A stretch of 64,000 bases of DNA, from positions 6,297,001 through 6,361,000 of the forward strand of contig OY540817.1 of the NCBI GenBank assembly GCA_961205875.1, read 5' to 3'. Each line of letters begins with the position of its first letter. Positions within the stretch are counted from its first letter, which is position 1. A program made the translations under genes and the position numbers. Under the pieces are notes generated by a model. The model did not search any database. It saw only the letters and a list, made by a program, of their open reading frames with translations, and was not told the DNA's origin. The DNA comes from Sialis fuliginosa. Its lineage: Eukaryota > Arthropoda > Insecta > Megaloptera > Sialidae. Below, piece by piece: positions 1 through 11,523 of this stretch.

Positions 1-636
1 TCATCGTTTATAGTACTCATATATATTTGTGCGATTAAATTATCATAAAAAAATTATCGTAAAACTCATTATATTATAAAACGGACTCTATAAGCTATAT
101 ATTGGTGTTTTATTTACTGCTCTAGGATTATTAGTTTCGGAGATATAGGCTTTCAAAATGAAATATTTTTTTTACAATATTATAAAATAAATAATAAAAT
201 ACAAGAAATCGATAAAATTGTTTAAATAACGTATAAATATAAATTTCACAAAATATATTAATATAATTATCCGATTTGACTTTCGAGAATATATTATAGG
301 GGAGACTGATTGCAGAAATTTCTCTTTAAAGTAAATTATTTTACAATTATTTCAATAAAAATAAATTTCAAGTTACTTATAAAGAGATCGCAATTAAAGT
401 AATTTCACTTCGTGGTATATATATATTACCTATACATTTTGCTGATGTATGGTTCCTACATATAATAATATTTAATAAGCAAAATTTGTCTGCTTGCACG
501 TGATGAGATAGTTTATTTGTATTTTGAAACCACTGTGAGTAATACTTAACGTATCACAATCATTCTTATAAAAACACATGTTTTAAAATAATGATTCATA
601 ATTTGAATGATAAAACAAAATAATTTTATTTATAAA

Positions 637-851
637 CAGTGGTGCGTTACATAGGTTTAGGCAACTGTGTTAGGCCTCGATGATGTAAAGGGGGCGAGAA
701 AGAGAGCCAAAAATAAATGCAAGTCGTAATTAAGAAAATTTTAGTTTGTAAACTGGGCGAATTTTTATTTATTTTGTTTTTTATTTTATTTTTCACAACA
801 GCCCCAATTTTTTCATCTCCCCCCCAACCATCATAATTAATCGCGCCACTG
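637..851. mobile_element. Short non-autonomous hAT element
   Basis: The ends are CAGTGGTGCG and CGCGCCACTG. It is flanked by TTTATAAA (629-636) and TTTACAAA (852-859), an 8-bp target duplication with one mismatch. No transposase remains in its 215 bp. hAT elements make 8-bp duplications, so the superfamily call rests on that plus the CAGTGG terminus. Confidence 0.7.
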
Positions 852-1513
852 TTTACAAAGGCTTATTTTATTTTTATTTTTAAATCGAGGTGCATATTTT
901 ATTCATTAATAATATAATGCAAAAAAATCATTTTTGTGCTTTGTAAGGCTCAGAAAAACATCGAAAATATATATTTCTTGTGTTGAAAAGAATAGTTGGC
1001 TTTAAAAAATTGTGTGCTTACTACTGCTTCCTTTGCTGCCCTAAATTTCAGCTCTAACAATAAGTGACATTTGGCCGATATCGAGTTATTTGAAGCCGCG
1101 CCGAATGGTATACTCTAGAGGTACTCATATATAGTAAGAGTTATGACAGCCTGAATTGATTTCTGGTTATAGTAGCCAATTAGCCAAGTTTCATCCACAG
1201 ACGTATTTACTGATTTTATTAATAAATATCATTAAATATACTTCATATTATTATTTACTGAAAATAATATATACTTAAATGATTTTTTTAATAAATCGCA
1301 TTACCGCCGGTTTGGCTAGAAATGGCAGTGCTGTCGAAACTTTTTCTATGAGTATCTTTTTAATTTTTAATGTTCTGTGATCTTTAGTATATTCACCGTT
1401 GTTCTACAATGAAACAAACACAGTAAAATGACTGCCATTTTAACTAAATTCATAGAAAATTCTTACAAATAATAAAATAAAAATGAAAATTTGAATTTTG
1501 TATATTTCGCATT

Positions 1514-1631
1514 CAGTAATTTCTAAATTTACACGGCCTCCATTTACGCGGTTGAAAAAGTTTAGAAAAAGGTGGAAAAACACAACGTTGTTTTCACGAA
1601 ATCAATTGACCGCGTAAATGAGGGATTACTG
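1514..1631. mobile_element. Short MITE with CAGTA...TACTG ends (related copy at 8905-9071)
   Basis: The element starts CAGTAATTTC and ends GGGATTACTG. Its interior (a GGTTGAAAAAGTTTAGAAAAA-type segment and the terminal CGCGTAAAT-GAGGGATTACTG block) is shared with 8905-9071. The ends resemble pogo/Tigger-like Tc1-mariner MITEs; that assignment is an inference. Confidence 0.5.
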
Positions 1632-1730
1632 TATTCGGTTTCAGCTTTCTATCGTCGAAATACAATAAGTTATATTCTAAGTTATAATAAGGAAGGATAG
1701 CTAAGAGATTGAGAATAACAAGTTAATTAC

Positions 1731-2534
1731 CTGTGTCACAACAAAGGAGCCTTTCCAACTGAACAGAGGTTTATGGAACAAGGAGAACTGCAACCTCAGC
1801 TTCCCCATATCATCCGCAACCCGAAAGCTGTCCGCCAGGGTAGTGACCCAGCTCACCACGTCCTCATTGGCATACGTGATCAGCCCTTGTCCGAAATGAT
1901 GTTTACCATCGAGCACGAAATTAAGAATACCTCGTACGGAGTTATCCGTCAATAGAGTCTCTTCGTCTAGGTGCACGATCCAGTCGTTGTCAGTTATCAA
2001 ACTGACGCCGTCTTCGAGGCAGTACTGCAAGGCACGCGCCTTGAACAATGCCCCTGTTTTAGTCTTGTACGTAGACGGTACCACCAGCTCTCTAACGCGC
2101 CGCTGGTAACCCAGGTTAAGCGGCTTATCGGTCACCACCTCGATGAGGAAGTTCTCGAGACCGGCTTCCACGCACTTGGTCATGTTGCGTGCAACGTTGG
2201 ACCGCACGAGTTCCGGATAATCGCCCCTTGTCACGGTCCTTATACATATGAAAGGCGCCAGCAAGGGGGAACCCTTGAGGGTGACTTTGTCCGGGAACGC
2301 GTTGTACAAAGTCAAGCCAGCGAAATTGAACAACACTTGTGGCAAGGAGAGGAATGTCACCATACGTAGCATAAATAACACTACCGTGCCGATGTAGCCG
2401 TACCGAAGCCAAGGGTCCACTTGCGGCGTTTCGTCCGCCCATAGTTTTATACCGCCGGTGAATATTTCAAAGAAACCTATCAGAGTGAAAAATAATAAAC
2501 AGTGTAAAAAGTGTTTTTGGCGGCTGGTTAGCAT
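1731..2534 (-). CDS. egh: Beta-1,4-mannosyltransferase egghead, first coding exon (268 aa, gene continues off the left edge)
   Basis: Egghead is a membrane-bound family-2 glycosyltransferase of the secretory pathway that adds mannose to glucosylceramide, giving mactosylceramide, the core of arthropod glycosphingolipids; it acts before the GlcNAc transferase Brainiac. The exon encodes residues 1-268. Two hydrophobic segments lie near 8-28 and 47-76. They are followed by KGSPLLAPFICIR (87-99), VTRGDYPELV (101-110), the GALFKARALQYCLED stretch (161-175) and the acidic HLDEE motif (188-192), which is the DXD-like nucleotide-sugar/metal site of this family. The match to Drosophila Egh, as I know it, is nearly gapless. 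Translation would run nine codons past 1731, but ACACAG|GTAATT at 1731/1730 is a good donor exactly where homology stops, in phase 0. About 190 C-terminal residues are missing from the window. The start at 2534 fits the family start. Confidence 0.93.
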
Positions 2535-3314
2535 TTTATTAGTGGAACCGGTGTTTCTGGTATTGAAAAAAAGCGATATATTCGTATATCCCGGATATTT
2601 GTTATTACTGAATTAATTAAATAGATAACACATTTGTATAAGCACAAACATAACAATCACTGATCGAATACACCTCTGTGAGAGCAACCCCCAACGGTTT
2701 TGTCTTTTTTCCAAAATGTGTGTGGGATAAACGGAAATCTGACACAATAAATTCACAATTACTTTTCACATTTCGGGTAGTTTGTTTGATCAAACTACCC
2801 TCACGTCTATCTTTTCCGAAATATTATACACTTTATATTTCCGAAACTACTAAAGTGACATTAAGATGCCATACCGCTTTATTTTCCACTACCAACTTGA
2901 CCGGTCCCACACACGCGAGATGTCTGCGGATACTTCACGGTTCTCGTCTATTACTCTAAAATTACTGCATTCTTTTGCGCAAGATCAGGAATTTATTGAT
3001 TGTCTTTTATATACGCTACCATCAGACATCTAGCGGCCAAAAGTGAAAACATACAAAAGAAACTGTATTACCGATTTACTTAAATGTTTTATTTGTTTTA
3101 ACAAATATACAATTTATCATAAACAGTAAAACTTGTATTGTACTTATCATAAATAATTGCATCATTGTAACATCCCTACTTCTTTATTTAACAAATTAAT
3201 AAAATATTTACAGGTTTATACATTTTAAATTTAATTAAGACAGATCATATATTTAAAATCTTTCTAAAATTTGTGATAATTTATAACTGAGAACTAACAT
3301 TTCAATATTAAGTA
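2535..3314. other. Leader/promoter region of egh and 3' region of the peptidase gene
   Basis: Both neighbours are on the minus strand, so this 780-bp gap must hold the 3' UTR of the peptidase gene and the promoter plus 5' leader of egh. A minus-strand AATAAA (TTTATT on plus) lies at about 3183, roughly 130 bp after the peptidase stop, and is a plausible polyadenylation signal. No convincing ORF is present; the open frame at 2678-2959 has no recognisable protein features. Confidence 0.5.
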
Positions 3315-3824
3315 TCAATGCGTAAACATTTTGATTTGATCTAAAGGCCATATACGACATACTGCTCTACTTCTAATTAATCCAAGAGGAACGGGTCCAT
3401 ATATTCTTGAATCTGCAGAATTGCTACTGTTATCTCCTTCTAGCCATACATGTCCTTTTGGAACAATTTCAGATGTATAATAACCTTTGGATACTCTGTC
3501 TCCAGGTAAACCCGTTACTCTTTTACAAATATGCTGCTTAGGGTTCGTAGGGCATTTAGCTATAACTATATCACCTCGTTCTAAAAGTTGTAGACGTGGT
3601 TTTATATGTTCGGTAAGTAAAATATTATTTGAAAATATTGTTGGCTCCATTGACGGCCCGGCACACTAAAAGAAATGATTATATTTAATATAAGACATAT
3701 CAACAAATAACCATTATATATTTACCACCACAAAATCTCCTATGTATTCAAAAGTGCAGTGAACTATACAGCCATATTGTATTATGTATCCAACAGTACC
3801 GATTATTTTTGATAAAAGGCGCAT
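3315..3824 (-). CDS. IMMP1L: Mitochondrial inner membrane protease subunit 1 (Imp1/IMMP1L), two exons, 149 aa
   Basis: This is a signal-peptidase-I-type serine protease (S26) that trims intermembrane-space sorting signals of mitochondrial inner-membrane proteins. Exon 1 is 3824-3726 (33 codons; opens [20 protein letters not shown]) and exon 2 is 3665-3315 (116 codons plus stop). They are joined across a 60-bp intron with a GTAAAT donor and a TTTTAG acceptor, phase 0. Exon 1 holds the N-terminal membrane segment with the conserved IQYGCI...FEYIG block. Exon 2 starts CAGPSMEPT, so the nucleophile is Ser38; the general-base lysine is Lys81 in [11 protein letters not shown]; the box-E motif [15 protein letters not shown] covers about 110-123. 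The start at 3824 lines up with the human protein, which is longer only at the C terminus (166 aa). The downstream ATG at 3650 would lose the catalytic serine and cannot be the true start. Confidence 0.94.
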
Positions 3825-4339
3825 TTTGATTTAAATCTCATAATTTTAATTAGTTTTATAACATAAATAAACATTAAACCAAGGTAAGTTAGGTTATGTT
3901 GCTTTTTATTATACACATGTCAAAAACCAATGTTGCCACTATACAAATATATTAAGAATTGACACAAATGACATTTTGTATTGTGTTAGGTTGGTACGAT
4001 AGTTCTTAGAAAAAGGACAAAGAGGCAACGGGGCGCGGGACGAAGTCATACGTGTGGTGAGCAGAAATGTCTGATACATAAAATAGAAAAACTTTGCATA
4101 TAAACGTTCACTGTTGACCGTGTACTCGTTAAAATAGTTACGGACAATGTCAGCTAGTATATGTTTATGTGACGAATTATTGTGATGACAACCGACGTTT
4201 AATCAGTTTAGTATTTTTGACAGTTATAGTGAAGATGTGCATTTTATGATATAATTTGTAGTGCTTTAAGTGTTTTGTAAAAACATTTACCGTGTTCCAC
4301 GTGCAAAACGATTTATTTTTAGTTAATTTTTATATTTAG
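3825..4339 (+). promoter_or_regulatory. Probable divergent promoter and plus-strand non-coding first exon with donor at 4340
   Basis: The peptidase gene starts leftwards at 3824. On the plus strand a less AT-rich tract (about 3990-4330) ends in TATATTTAG|GTAAGT at 4339/4340, a near-consensus donor. An E-box-like CACGTG lies at 4308-4313. No long ORF is present, so this would be a 5' UTR exon. The candidate partner exons are the small-protein exon (acceptor about 7793-7795) or the ZnT coding exon (acceptor 26131-26132). No transcription start can be fixed from sequence alone. Confidence 0.4.
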
Positions 4340-5583
4340 GTAAGTCTAATACATTAATTCATAATCATACGATAAGCCTTTGCTAAATGAATTCTCAAAT
4401 CTCATGATTCATAGTACAAAAGAATATCAAATTTCACTGGGTCTATTGTTGTGTATTGTTTGATCAATTTAGTTGTATATACGGCTTCAATTAAACGACC
4501 ATGTTAAGTAATAATATAAACGATTCGTGAACAATAAGTATTTGTTGGCCTATTTAATAAATAAATTATTTCTAATCATTGAAAATTAGATCAACTGCAG
4601 ATAGAGATCAGTACTTGTCCACTAAATGATATATATTCATTTAAATATATTTTTAATATAGAAAATAAATATTTTACTATATTACCTACATGCTATATAG
4701 TTTTAAAGTTGATGTCATAACTTTTTTGCGGAATAACCAATTGATAAATTTATACTAGATAAAAATAATTATATATTAAGTGATACAGACGACACACCAA
4801 TGTCATAGGTCAAAAATATATGCATACATATTTCAATGTCCTTTAATGATTTAGTAGATATTTTAAAACATTAACCTGTCAGCTGTTTAACACCCACACA
4901 ATACACAGAGCGATTTTTAATTCAAGGTGCAAGAATTCTCACTCCTCTAACTTTTTAGGATGAATGAGTATCTCTAGGGTTACTTGGGGTCACACCTTTT
5001 TCAGGAGAATAAATTTAAAGTTCGCTGGTTGATAGAAAATAAAATTTAAATATTTTCGGTAAAAACAGAGAATGGAAAATTGGAAAATGAATAATTTTTT
5101 GGATTTTCTCAAACAGAAATTCGCTGAATTGTGACGTATATCGGCTCAAAGGTTAGAGACAGCTTTTAATAAATAAATAAATTACATGCAATTCGTGAAT
5201 ATTCTGCCAAGAACATTATGAAGGTTTAAATTAACAATTATTACGTATTAATTTTGTATCAAAATTCTTATAAAAACTAACTGGAATTTTGTGTTTTTTA
5301 ATAAGCATGTATTATTTTTAATATTTTGGCAGCAGGAATTTCAACCTGGTTAGGGTCCAGGTTTATATAAATCAAATTTGGGTTTTTCCAGGTTCCAGCT
5401 TGTAATTTAAAAAATAATTTATACAAAAATTTTTTTTTAATTTAATTGGAAAATTGTGTGTAGTTTTCATTATCAATGTAAAATCTATGTAATTGTTTAT
5501 ATAGAATTGAAAATGACGTCGGATTTGCATACAAACGTGGATATAATAAACGGAAGTTCACCGCACGACATGGCACGGTATAA

Positions 5584-5635
5584 TGTGTGTGTGTGTATGT
5601 GTGTGTGTGTATGTGTGTGTGTGTGTGTATGTGTA
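5584..5635. repeat. GT/GTAT microsatellite
   Basis: An array of TG dinucleotides is interrupted at intervals by TATG. It creates spurious Thr-His or Val-Cys ORFs in other frames. Confidence 0.95.
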
Positions 5636-7183
5636 TTGATACACCTAACTCATTCGTGACGTAGATATAAAAGTTGGGTTTTTTGCAGATCCGGCCTAAA
5701 TTTTCATAGACAATAATAATAGGCATGATGGCTAATTTTTAAAAACTATTTTATGATGATTTAACGTGTCTCCTATTTCCAAAAAAATACTTATTTAGCA
5801 GAAAATAAAGGTTTCCTCACAAAAATTGACCCTTTTAAAACTAATTTTGAATTTTACGCCAAAACGCTCGCAGGTGTCATGACACATTTTTGACGTCACG
5901 CCTATGTAAAGACTCCTTGTCAACAATAATAAATCCTTGTTCCATCGCGTTTTAGTTTTGGTAACACAAAACTGGGCAAATTGATAATTTAAAACCACAT
6001 AATAATTTATAAACAGTGCAGATATTAATAAAACAAAAATGATGTTTACTTAGCCGTGACGTCGTCCACTCTGATTGGTGTTCCATCTAACATGACGGAT
6101 TGCTGTATTTTGTGTTTTTATTTTAACAAAAAGTCATATTAATCTCGCTTTTAATATAAAAGTAAATACATTTTTTAGAATCTTTTTAACCTATTTCATT
6201 ATTTAAAATAATAATTTCAGTGATACTTTGTTACTGGCATCATGCCTATTATATACATATGTAGGGAAAAGCATAGTGAAAAGCATAGCAGTAGCGTGTG
6301 TGGCCGCCATAAGATTGTTTGGTTCCACGCAAGTAATAAGACGAAAATTTTAAGTTTTTTTTTAATGGGTATTTTGAAAAGTACTTTAGAATTTATTCTT
6401 TTTATTAAATTAAACTTCCTGAAAAAGTATTGTTGACAAATATTACAAATAAATTTATTTAAAAACGATAAGAACCGTTTATTATCTTCATAATTATTTC
6501 AAAATAGACAAATGATTTGGCAATAATTTAATGTTATAGAAATGTTTATAGCTAATTTAATATACCTATTTGAATAGTTATAACTTAAGTAATTTTTATT
6601 AAGTGATAAATAAATATATATGTCACTCAAAAAAAGAAAAAAACATAGAAGAGTGAAATTTTGTATTTAGGATCATTATTCATTTGGGAAGGAACCGATC
6701 TTATAACCGAAAACATGTTTACTAACTACACATTTTTAAATTTTTTGAATTATTTCTGGAACGTTGCGAATTAGAAAAAAATATATAATACAAGTTGTAG
6801 AAGACATTATTTTATATAATTTATGTCCCATTCATTTTTTTGTATCTTTTATCAGTTAGCCAGAATGATTTTATAAACGCATAAAAATACATACACACTG
6901 TACATTCGTATTATTATGTATAAGAAAGTCCCGTGACGCACAATGGGGCATAATTGACTTTTTTGGTTCAAATTAGTGTACAGCACAGAATAAAGAGTGT
7001 ACAGAGTGTAATTTTTGAGTAAACTTTTTTTATAATCTTTAAATTTTTTGTGGTTCTGTTAAACCCGATAGAGCAAAAAATATAAATATAAACAATGTTA
7101 ATTTTTTAAAAATCCAAGAAAAATCGATTATTTGATAGCTGCTTACTAACAAATCCTTATTCAGCAACCCAGAAAACCTTTAA

Positions 7184-7520
7184 TAAGGTATTAGCTGAGA
7201 TATTAACTAATTAACTTATTTGTTAATTTATCAATGTTAATTTGTTAATAATAGGGGAAGGAGGCCTCGACGGTCTTAGGGCATTTGATAGTCTTAAAGT
7301 TAATGATAGAAGCTATATTTAAAAAAAAATTGGGGTCTGTAGGATCGCGCCAAGTTGAAATATTAACTATTCAATTTATTTTTTAATTTATTAATTTCAT
7401 TTATTAATAAGCGGGGAAGGGGGTCTCGAGGGTTTTAGGGCATTTGATAGTCTTAAAGTTAAAGATGTAAGCTATATTTAAAAAAAAGTTGGGGTCTGTA
7501 GGATCGCACCAAGCTGAGAA
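7184..7520. repeat. Tandem duplication, unit about 159 bp, two copies
   Basis: The segments GGGCATTTGATAGTCTTAAA (near 7279 and 7438) and TTGGGGTCTGTAGGATCGC (near 7331 and 7490) both recur 159 bp apart, with scattered mismatches between copies. No coding potential is seen. It is followed by a fragment with a GCCCAGGGTGCCAGCC tract that looks like a transposon end. Confidence 0.85.
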
Positions 7521-7796
7521 ATTTATCAATTTTAATTGACATTTTTAGTTATTTTTGAACATTTTTTAGGGAGAGAGAGGGCGGAAAAATAAATCTCGCC
7601 CAGGGTGCCAGCCTTGCTAAGGCCGGCTCTGTCAATGGGCTTAGAATGGACCTCCCCCCCCCCCCAAGAGACGTTAAATATATTGACATGCATATAAAAA
7701 TGACGTGTGTAATAGTATGTATAATACCTGTATATGATTTTCTGCGAAATTTATCATTACGTAATACATATTATAAGAGCGTTGTTATATTATAGA

Positions 7797-7976
7797 ATGA
7801 TGCTTGGAGAAGAGAAGGCCGGTTCTGTGAATGAGTCAGGTTGGTTGCTGGTGTTTCTGTTTGTCTGTCTGTGCACGCTGATGGAATTTTTCTCGATCAT
7901 GCGTCTTCGGTTCTCGGCAAAACTGTTGTTTTCATTCTTCGACTTCGTCACGCGATTTGTGTACACGGAGAGATAG
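7797..7976 (+). CDS. Candidate small one-pass membrane protein (59 aa), not recognised
   Basis: A 59-codon ORF opens with MM (7797, 7800) and ends at TAG 7974-7976. From about 7800 to 7973 the DNA is close to half GC and most third positions are G or C, unlike the 25-30% GC flanks. The protein has an acidic/polar N terminus (GEEKAGSVNESG, 4-15), a strongly hydrophobic helix (WLLVFLFVCLCTLMEFF, about 16-32), then a basic, aromatic tail with RLR (36-38), FSFFDF (45-50) and a final RFVYTER. The frame is open upstream to an ATG at 7734, but that part is AT-rich. TATTATAG just before the first ATG could be a splice acceptor, pairing with the donor at 4340. An AATAAA follows at 8133. It could be a real small membrane protein or a captured coding fragment. 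I know no family with this sequence. Confidence 0.45.
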   Translation: MMLGEEKAGSVNESGWLLVFLFVCLCTLMEFFSIMRLRFSAKLLFSFFDFVTRFVYTER

Positions 7977-8132
7977 AATCGTGTGTTTCTGGGTAATTTG
8001 TGATGAACTCAATGCTTGTTATTTACCCGTATAGAGAATATTGCGAATTTCTTAGGAATGTGGAATAGGTAGTTTATTTATATCGCATTGCATATTATTA
8101 TATTAATTAATAATGAAATACCTATAAGTAGA

Positions 8133-8138
8133 AATAAA
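8133..8138 (+). terminator. AATAAA polyadenylation signal candidate after the small ORF
   Basis: AATAAA lies 157 bp after the TAG of the small ORF. The motif is common by chance in DNA this AT-rich, so it is only supporting evidence. Confidence 0.3.
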
Positions 8139-8904
8139 AACACGAACTCAGGGCCGTAACTACCACCTCTGCAGCAGCAGAAAAATTGGGGTTATTAATT
8201 TTTAATAATTTCATTTAACTTAATTTTTTCGACAATACAATATATATATACTTGTTTTTATTATATACTTGTATTATATATGGAGGGAGATATAAGAAAT
8301 AATGCATAAGACGAATATTTAATTGTTTTGAAGGGGCTTTGCCGTTGTGTGGAAAAACGCCCTTAAAGTGAATATTTAACGTTTTATACTTGATATTTTA
8401 GGCAAAAAATATTTCTGACGATGTAAGAAACAACTTTTGTCCTTATACGTTTTTCAATAATTGAAATGGGGGGGGGGGGGGGCTGATTGCAAGGAACACT
8501 AATTGTGCAAGTATAGCTTAATTTTCTATATTTGATATTTACTTATTTTTGAAGTTGATACAATTTTACGAATGGCAATTGACGTGTTAACATAAATGTT
8601 AAAGTATTAAATGTAAAAATAGAGATAGTTTTCCAGATAACCGTTGTAGGAGGTTTTATCATTAACGGAGGACGTTTTCTTAATAAATTGTTGTGTTAAT
8701 TTTATAAATATCCACATTTGTGAATTATATCAAATTATACAAACAATATAAAATTATAGATGACGTTAAAAATGAACTTGTTAGCTTACGTTATATTTCT
8801 TATCGATGTAATAACAGTAATTTTTATTATTTATGGTAATAATATAACTAAGGTTAATTTATATGACATATGTATATCATTTATTACTTAAAAAAATGTA
8901 TATA

Positions 8905-9071
8905 CAGTAGTCCATTTAAGCGAATTCACACGCAGTTGAAAAAGTTTAGAAAAAAGTGGAAAGTCTTAAAAAACACAACGTAATAAAGCAATTTCCACTG
9001 CTTCATTTACGTGGTTTTTTTACGCACTGTTTTCATAGAACCAATTAACCGCGTAAATTGAGGGATTACTG
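8905..9071. mobile_element. MITE with CAGTAGTCC...GGATTACTG ends
   Basis: The copy begins CAGTAGTCCATTTAAGCG after a TA (8903-8904) and ends CGTAAATTGAGGGATTACTG. It shares its core with 1514-1631. The terminal repeats are short and the interior has no ORF. Tc1/mariner (pogo-like) origin is inferred from the CAGT end and the TA. Confidence 0.6.
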
Positions 9072-9212
9072 TGTATCAATGATCTATAATTAAAATATAC
9101 TCTCAATACAAGTTTTTTTTATTGATGTGAATTGTTATCTATGGATTTGAATTCATTCTAAAATCCACAGGACCATAAAGGAAATTTTTGAACTCTACGA
9201 GTACTTACTGTA

Positions 9213-9950
9213 TCTATATATATAAAGCTCAACGTGTCTCTGTCTGTCTGTCTGTGTGTCTGCCTGTCCGTTAGTGCGCTTATCACTCGAGAACCACTTA
9301 TCCGATTTACGTGGTTTCTTTTTTAATTCATAGGTACGTTCTCTGACCAGGTTATAGGCTATATTTTGTTACGTTAGGTAACATAACAACTGAACAGTGA
9401 CGATAATAGTAAATCAAGTCGGAAAAATTTTTGCCGTCGCGGCGCGCTATTTTGCAATACGCTACCTAAACCATTCAATATTGAACAAAATAATGTAGTA
9501 AATAATTGTGTAGAATCAAATAACCTGCAAAACATTAATCCTTAACGAAATAGATGATTTCATTGTCATAAGTATACTTAATGTAGATATAATTTGCCCT
9601 TTACAGAATCCAATTTGGTCTTTTGGTTTAGGAAATAACGTGAAATATACATACAATAATATATTATTTGCGGCAATTCGCGCGAACTATGATGAAGTGT
9701 CGCAGAGAGAGGGAAGATTCTGCGCTCGGCTGGCAGTTGTTTATTTTGTTTTCAATTATTAACTTTTAAATTTAAACAGAACAAAAATTATTTGTAATTT
9801 GTGATTTTTTTTTTTAGGTACGTTAGGTTTTGATTAGTTATTATTACGATAATAATAAATCGTGTTTGTAATTAATTCAACTATATTTTTCAAAAATCCT
9901 AAACAATAATTCCGTAGTCCACGCGAGCGAAGTCGCGAGGGCACAGCTAG
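9213..9950 (+). mobile_element. Helitron-like non-autonomous element, 738 bp
   Basis: It starts TCTATATATATAAAGC after an A and carries a TCTG/TGTC-rich 5' part. It ends with the hairpin GCGAGCGAAGTCGC followed by ...CACAGCTAG, then T. The 5' TC, 3' hairpin, CTAG end and A|T insertion point all fit Helitron ends. No Rep/helicase sequence is present. The terminus motif is frequent in Lepidoptera (established knowledge); the class is inferred. Confidence 0.6.
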
Positions 9951-11319
9951 TGTTCTATAAATACATATATGTAGCTGTTTGTCATTTATACATATAATAG
10001 GGGGCATTCTGCAATTGTATTTATGAAATACAGATTATAATTGATTTATATATTATTTATAAATTGATACATGTAGGTCAACACTAAATATAGGAAATAA
10101 ATAAGATAATTTATCATAATTCAGTTAAAATGATATTAGATTAATTATGAAACATATATTTGAAATGTTTATAAATTACAGTACAGTAAAACAATAATTT
10201 ATAATATTATATTATGTTTATTTATAAAATATAAATAGTTAAAATCGAAATTTAATTTTGTTATAATGTTTAGACAAGATGGAATCATTAAAGGGCTGGG
10301 GGGGGAGGGAATACAGTCTTATGAAAGGGATCTTAAATAACTGAAATTTAAATTAAATGTAACTTTTGAATTGTTTATACACTGAAAAGAAAAACAAGAT
10401 TTTTCTAGTTTAACGATTTCTTTCCATACCTTGGATATTTTTTTAGTAAAATTGGGTAATTATACGCCCCCATATTTTTATTTTTTAATATATAGACTTT
10501 CACAATTTCTATACGTTTTTTTAGAGTAATTTTTTACACAAGATAATTGAATTGAATTTTGATTATGCAATATTTTTATTATTTAATTTATTACGAAATT
10601 TTGTTTGATCTTGTTATCAAACAATAAATATATTGTATTGATAAATTACTATTGTATACATTATACATACGACAGTATACTGCGGAAGTGTTATGTTTTA
10701 GTAGGAGCTCAGCCATGTTAAGCTCTTTGGCGCCTTAAGAAAAGTAACTATAAAAAATGGAAACGTAATTTTCTTCAATTTTTTAACTTTAAAAATAAGT
10801 TTTACCTACTCAAAAAATTTAATTTTTGTAGAAATAAATAAATTATATTGAAATTGTCTTTAAAACATAAAAATGGGTACCCCGAATTTGACGATTTTTT
10901 ATGTAAAAAAATGGGTAAAAAATATTATTTAAAATTTTAATTTTTAATTTGGATAATTGATCTTTTTTGTAATATATAAATTGACGTACAGGGAATATGT
11001 ATTTTTAATAAGCAATTTAAGCAATTTATGATATTGATACGTATACAAAATATATTATTATTGTGATAAATATACTATAAAGATATTTAATAATGAGTAG
11101 GTATATGTAGATACTTACAATTTAACAGATAATAACGAAAAACGTGCGTCTATGTTAGGAATGTTTTTAATTCGAGTATCATTGAAAATCTGTCGTATCA
11201 GCTACTATATTATTGTACGCATTAATTAAAATTTTAGCAAGTAAATTTTGATTGGCCAACTAAACATGTACGTATTAAAATTATTATGCGGGTCTCAAAG
11301 TATCAATCTTATTATTTAT

Positions 11320-11436
11320 GTACAGGTTGTCCCGTAAGTTAGGCATATGTATGTAATAACGAATACTTTGAACGTAATAAATTTTGGGTTTATTATTTTT
11401 CCTTATGAGTCCTGACTTATGGGACATCCCGTATAA
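11320..11436. mobile_element. Tiny inverted-repeat element with TACAGGTTGTCCCGTAAG ends
   Basis: The left end TACAGGTTGTCCCGTAAGTT is mirrored at the right by GACTTATGGGACATCCCGTA. The same terminus recurs near 19738, 19891 and in the 48.7-49.0 kb tandem array, so this is a dispersed MITE family. Confidence 0.6.
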
Positions 11437-11523
11437 AATATCACAACCGTTAACACGTTGTGTGTGATGAACACGTCTCTCGTGTCCAAACAAACATTGT
11501 AGTCACGCGGTAAACACGATATA

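Larger units (their letters stand above)
1..1700. other. Non-coding AT-rich DNA downstream of the egh exon (inside the egh gene, intron)
   Basis: Because egh is read on the minus strand and continues to the left, this stretch should be its first intron. I see no further egh exon in it. It holds a hAT-type MITE (637-851), a short CAGTA-ended MITE (1514-1631) and a fragment around 1115-1175 related to sequence in the ZnT intron near 26,500-26,700. Confidence 0.6.
4340..7790. other. Non-coding AT-rich DNA with microsatellite and tandem duplication
   Basis: No gene was recognised. The stretch contains a GT-rich microsatellite (5584-5635), a 159-bp tandem duplication (7184-7520) and low-complexity A/T sequence. 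Open frames here are short and have AT-rich, non-coding-like composition. Confidence 0.5.

Noticed and set aside
1701..1730. The egh frame stays open for nine more codons to a stop at 1701.
   Set aside because: Resemblance to Egh ends exactly at the ACACAG|GTAATT donor; the nine extra residues are intron translation.
2125..2442. Other long frames overlapping the egh exon (for example 1971-2369 plus, 2125-2442 minus).
   Set aside because: They are shadows of the egh coding frame with no family resemblance.
5442..5726. Open frames on both strands rich in His-Thr or Val-Cys.
   Set aside because: They are created by the GT microsatellite at 5584-5635.
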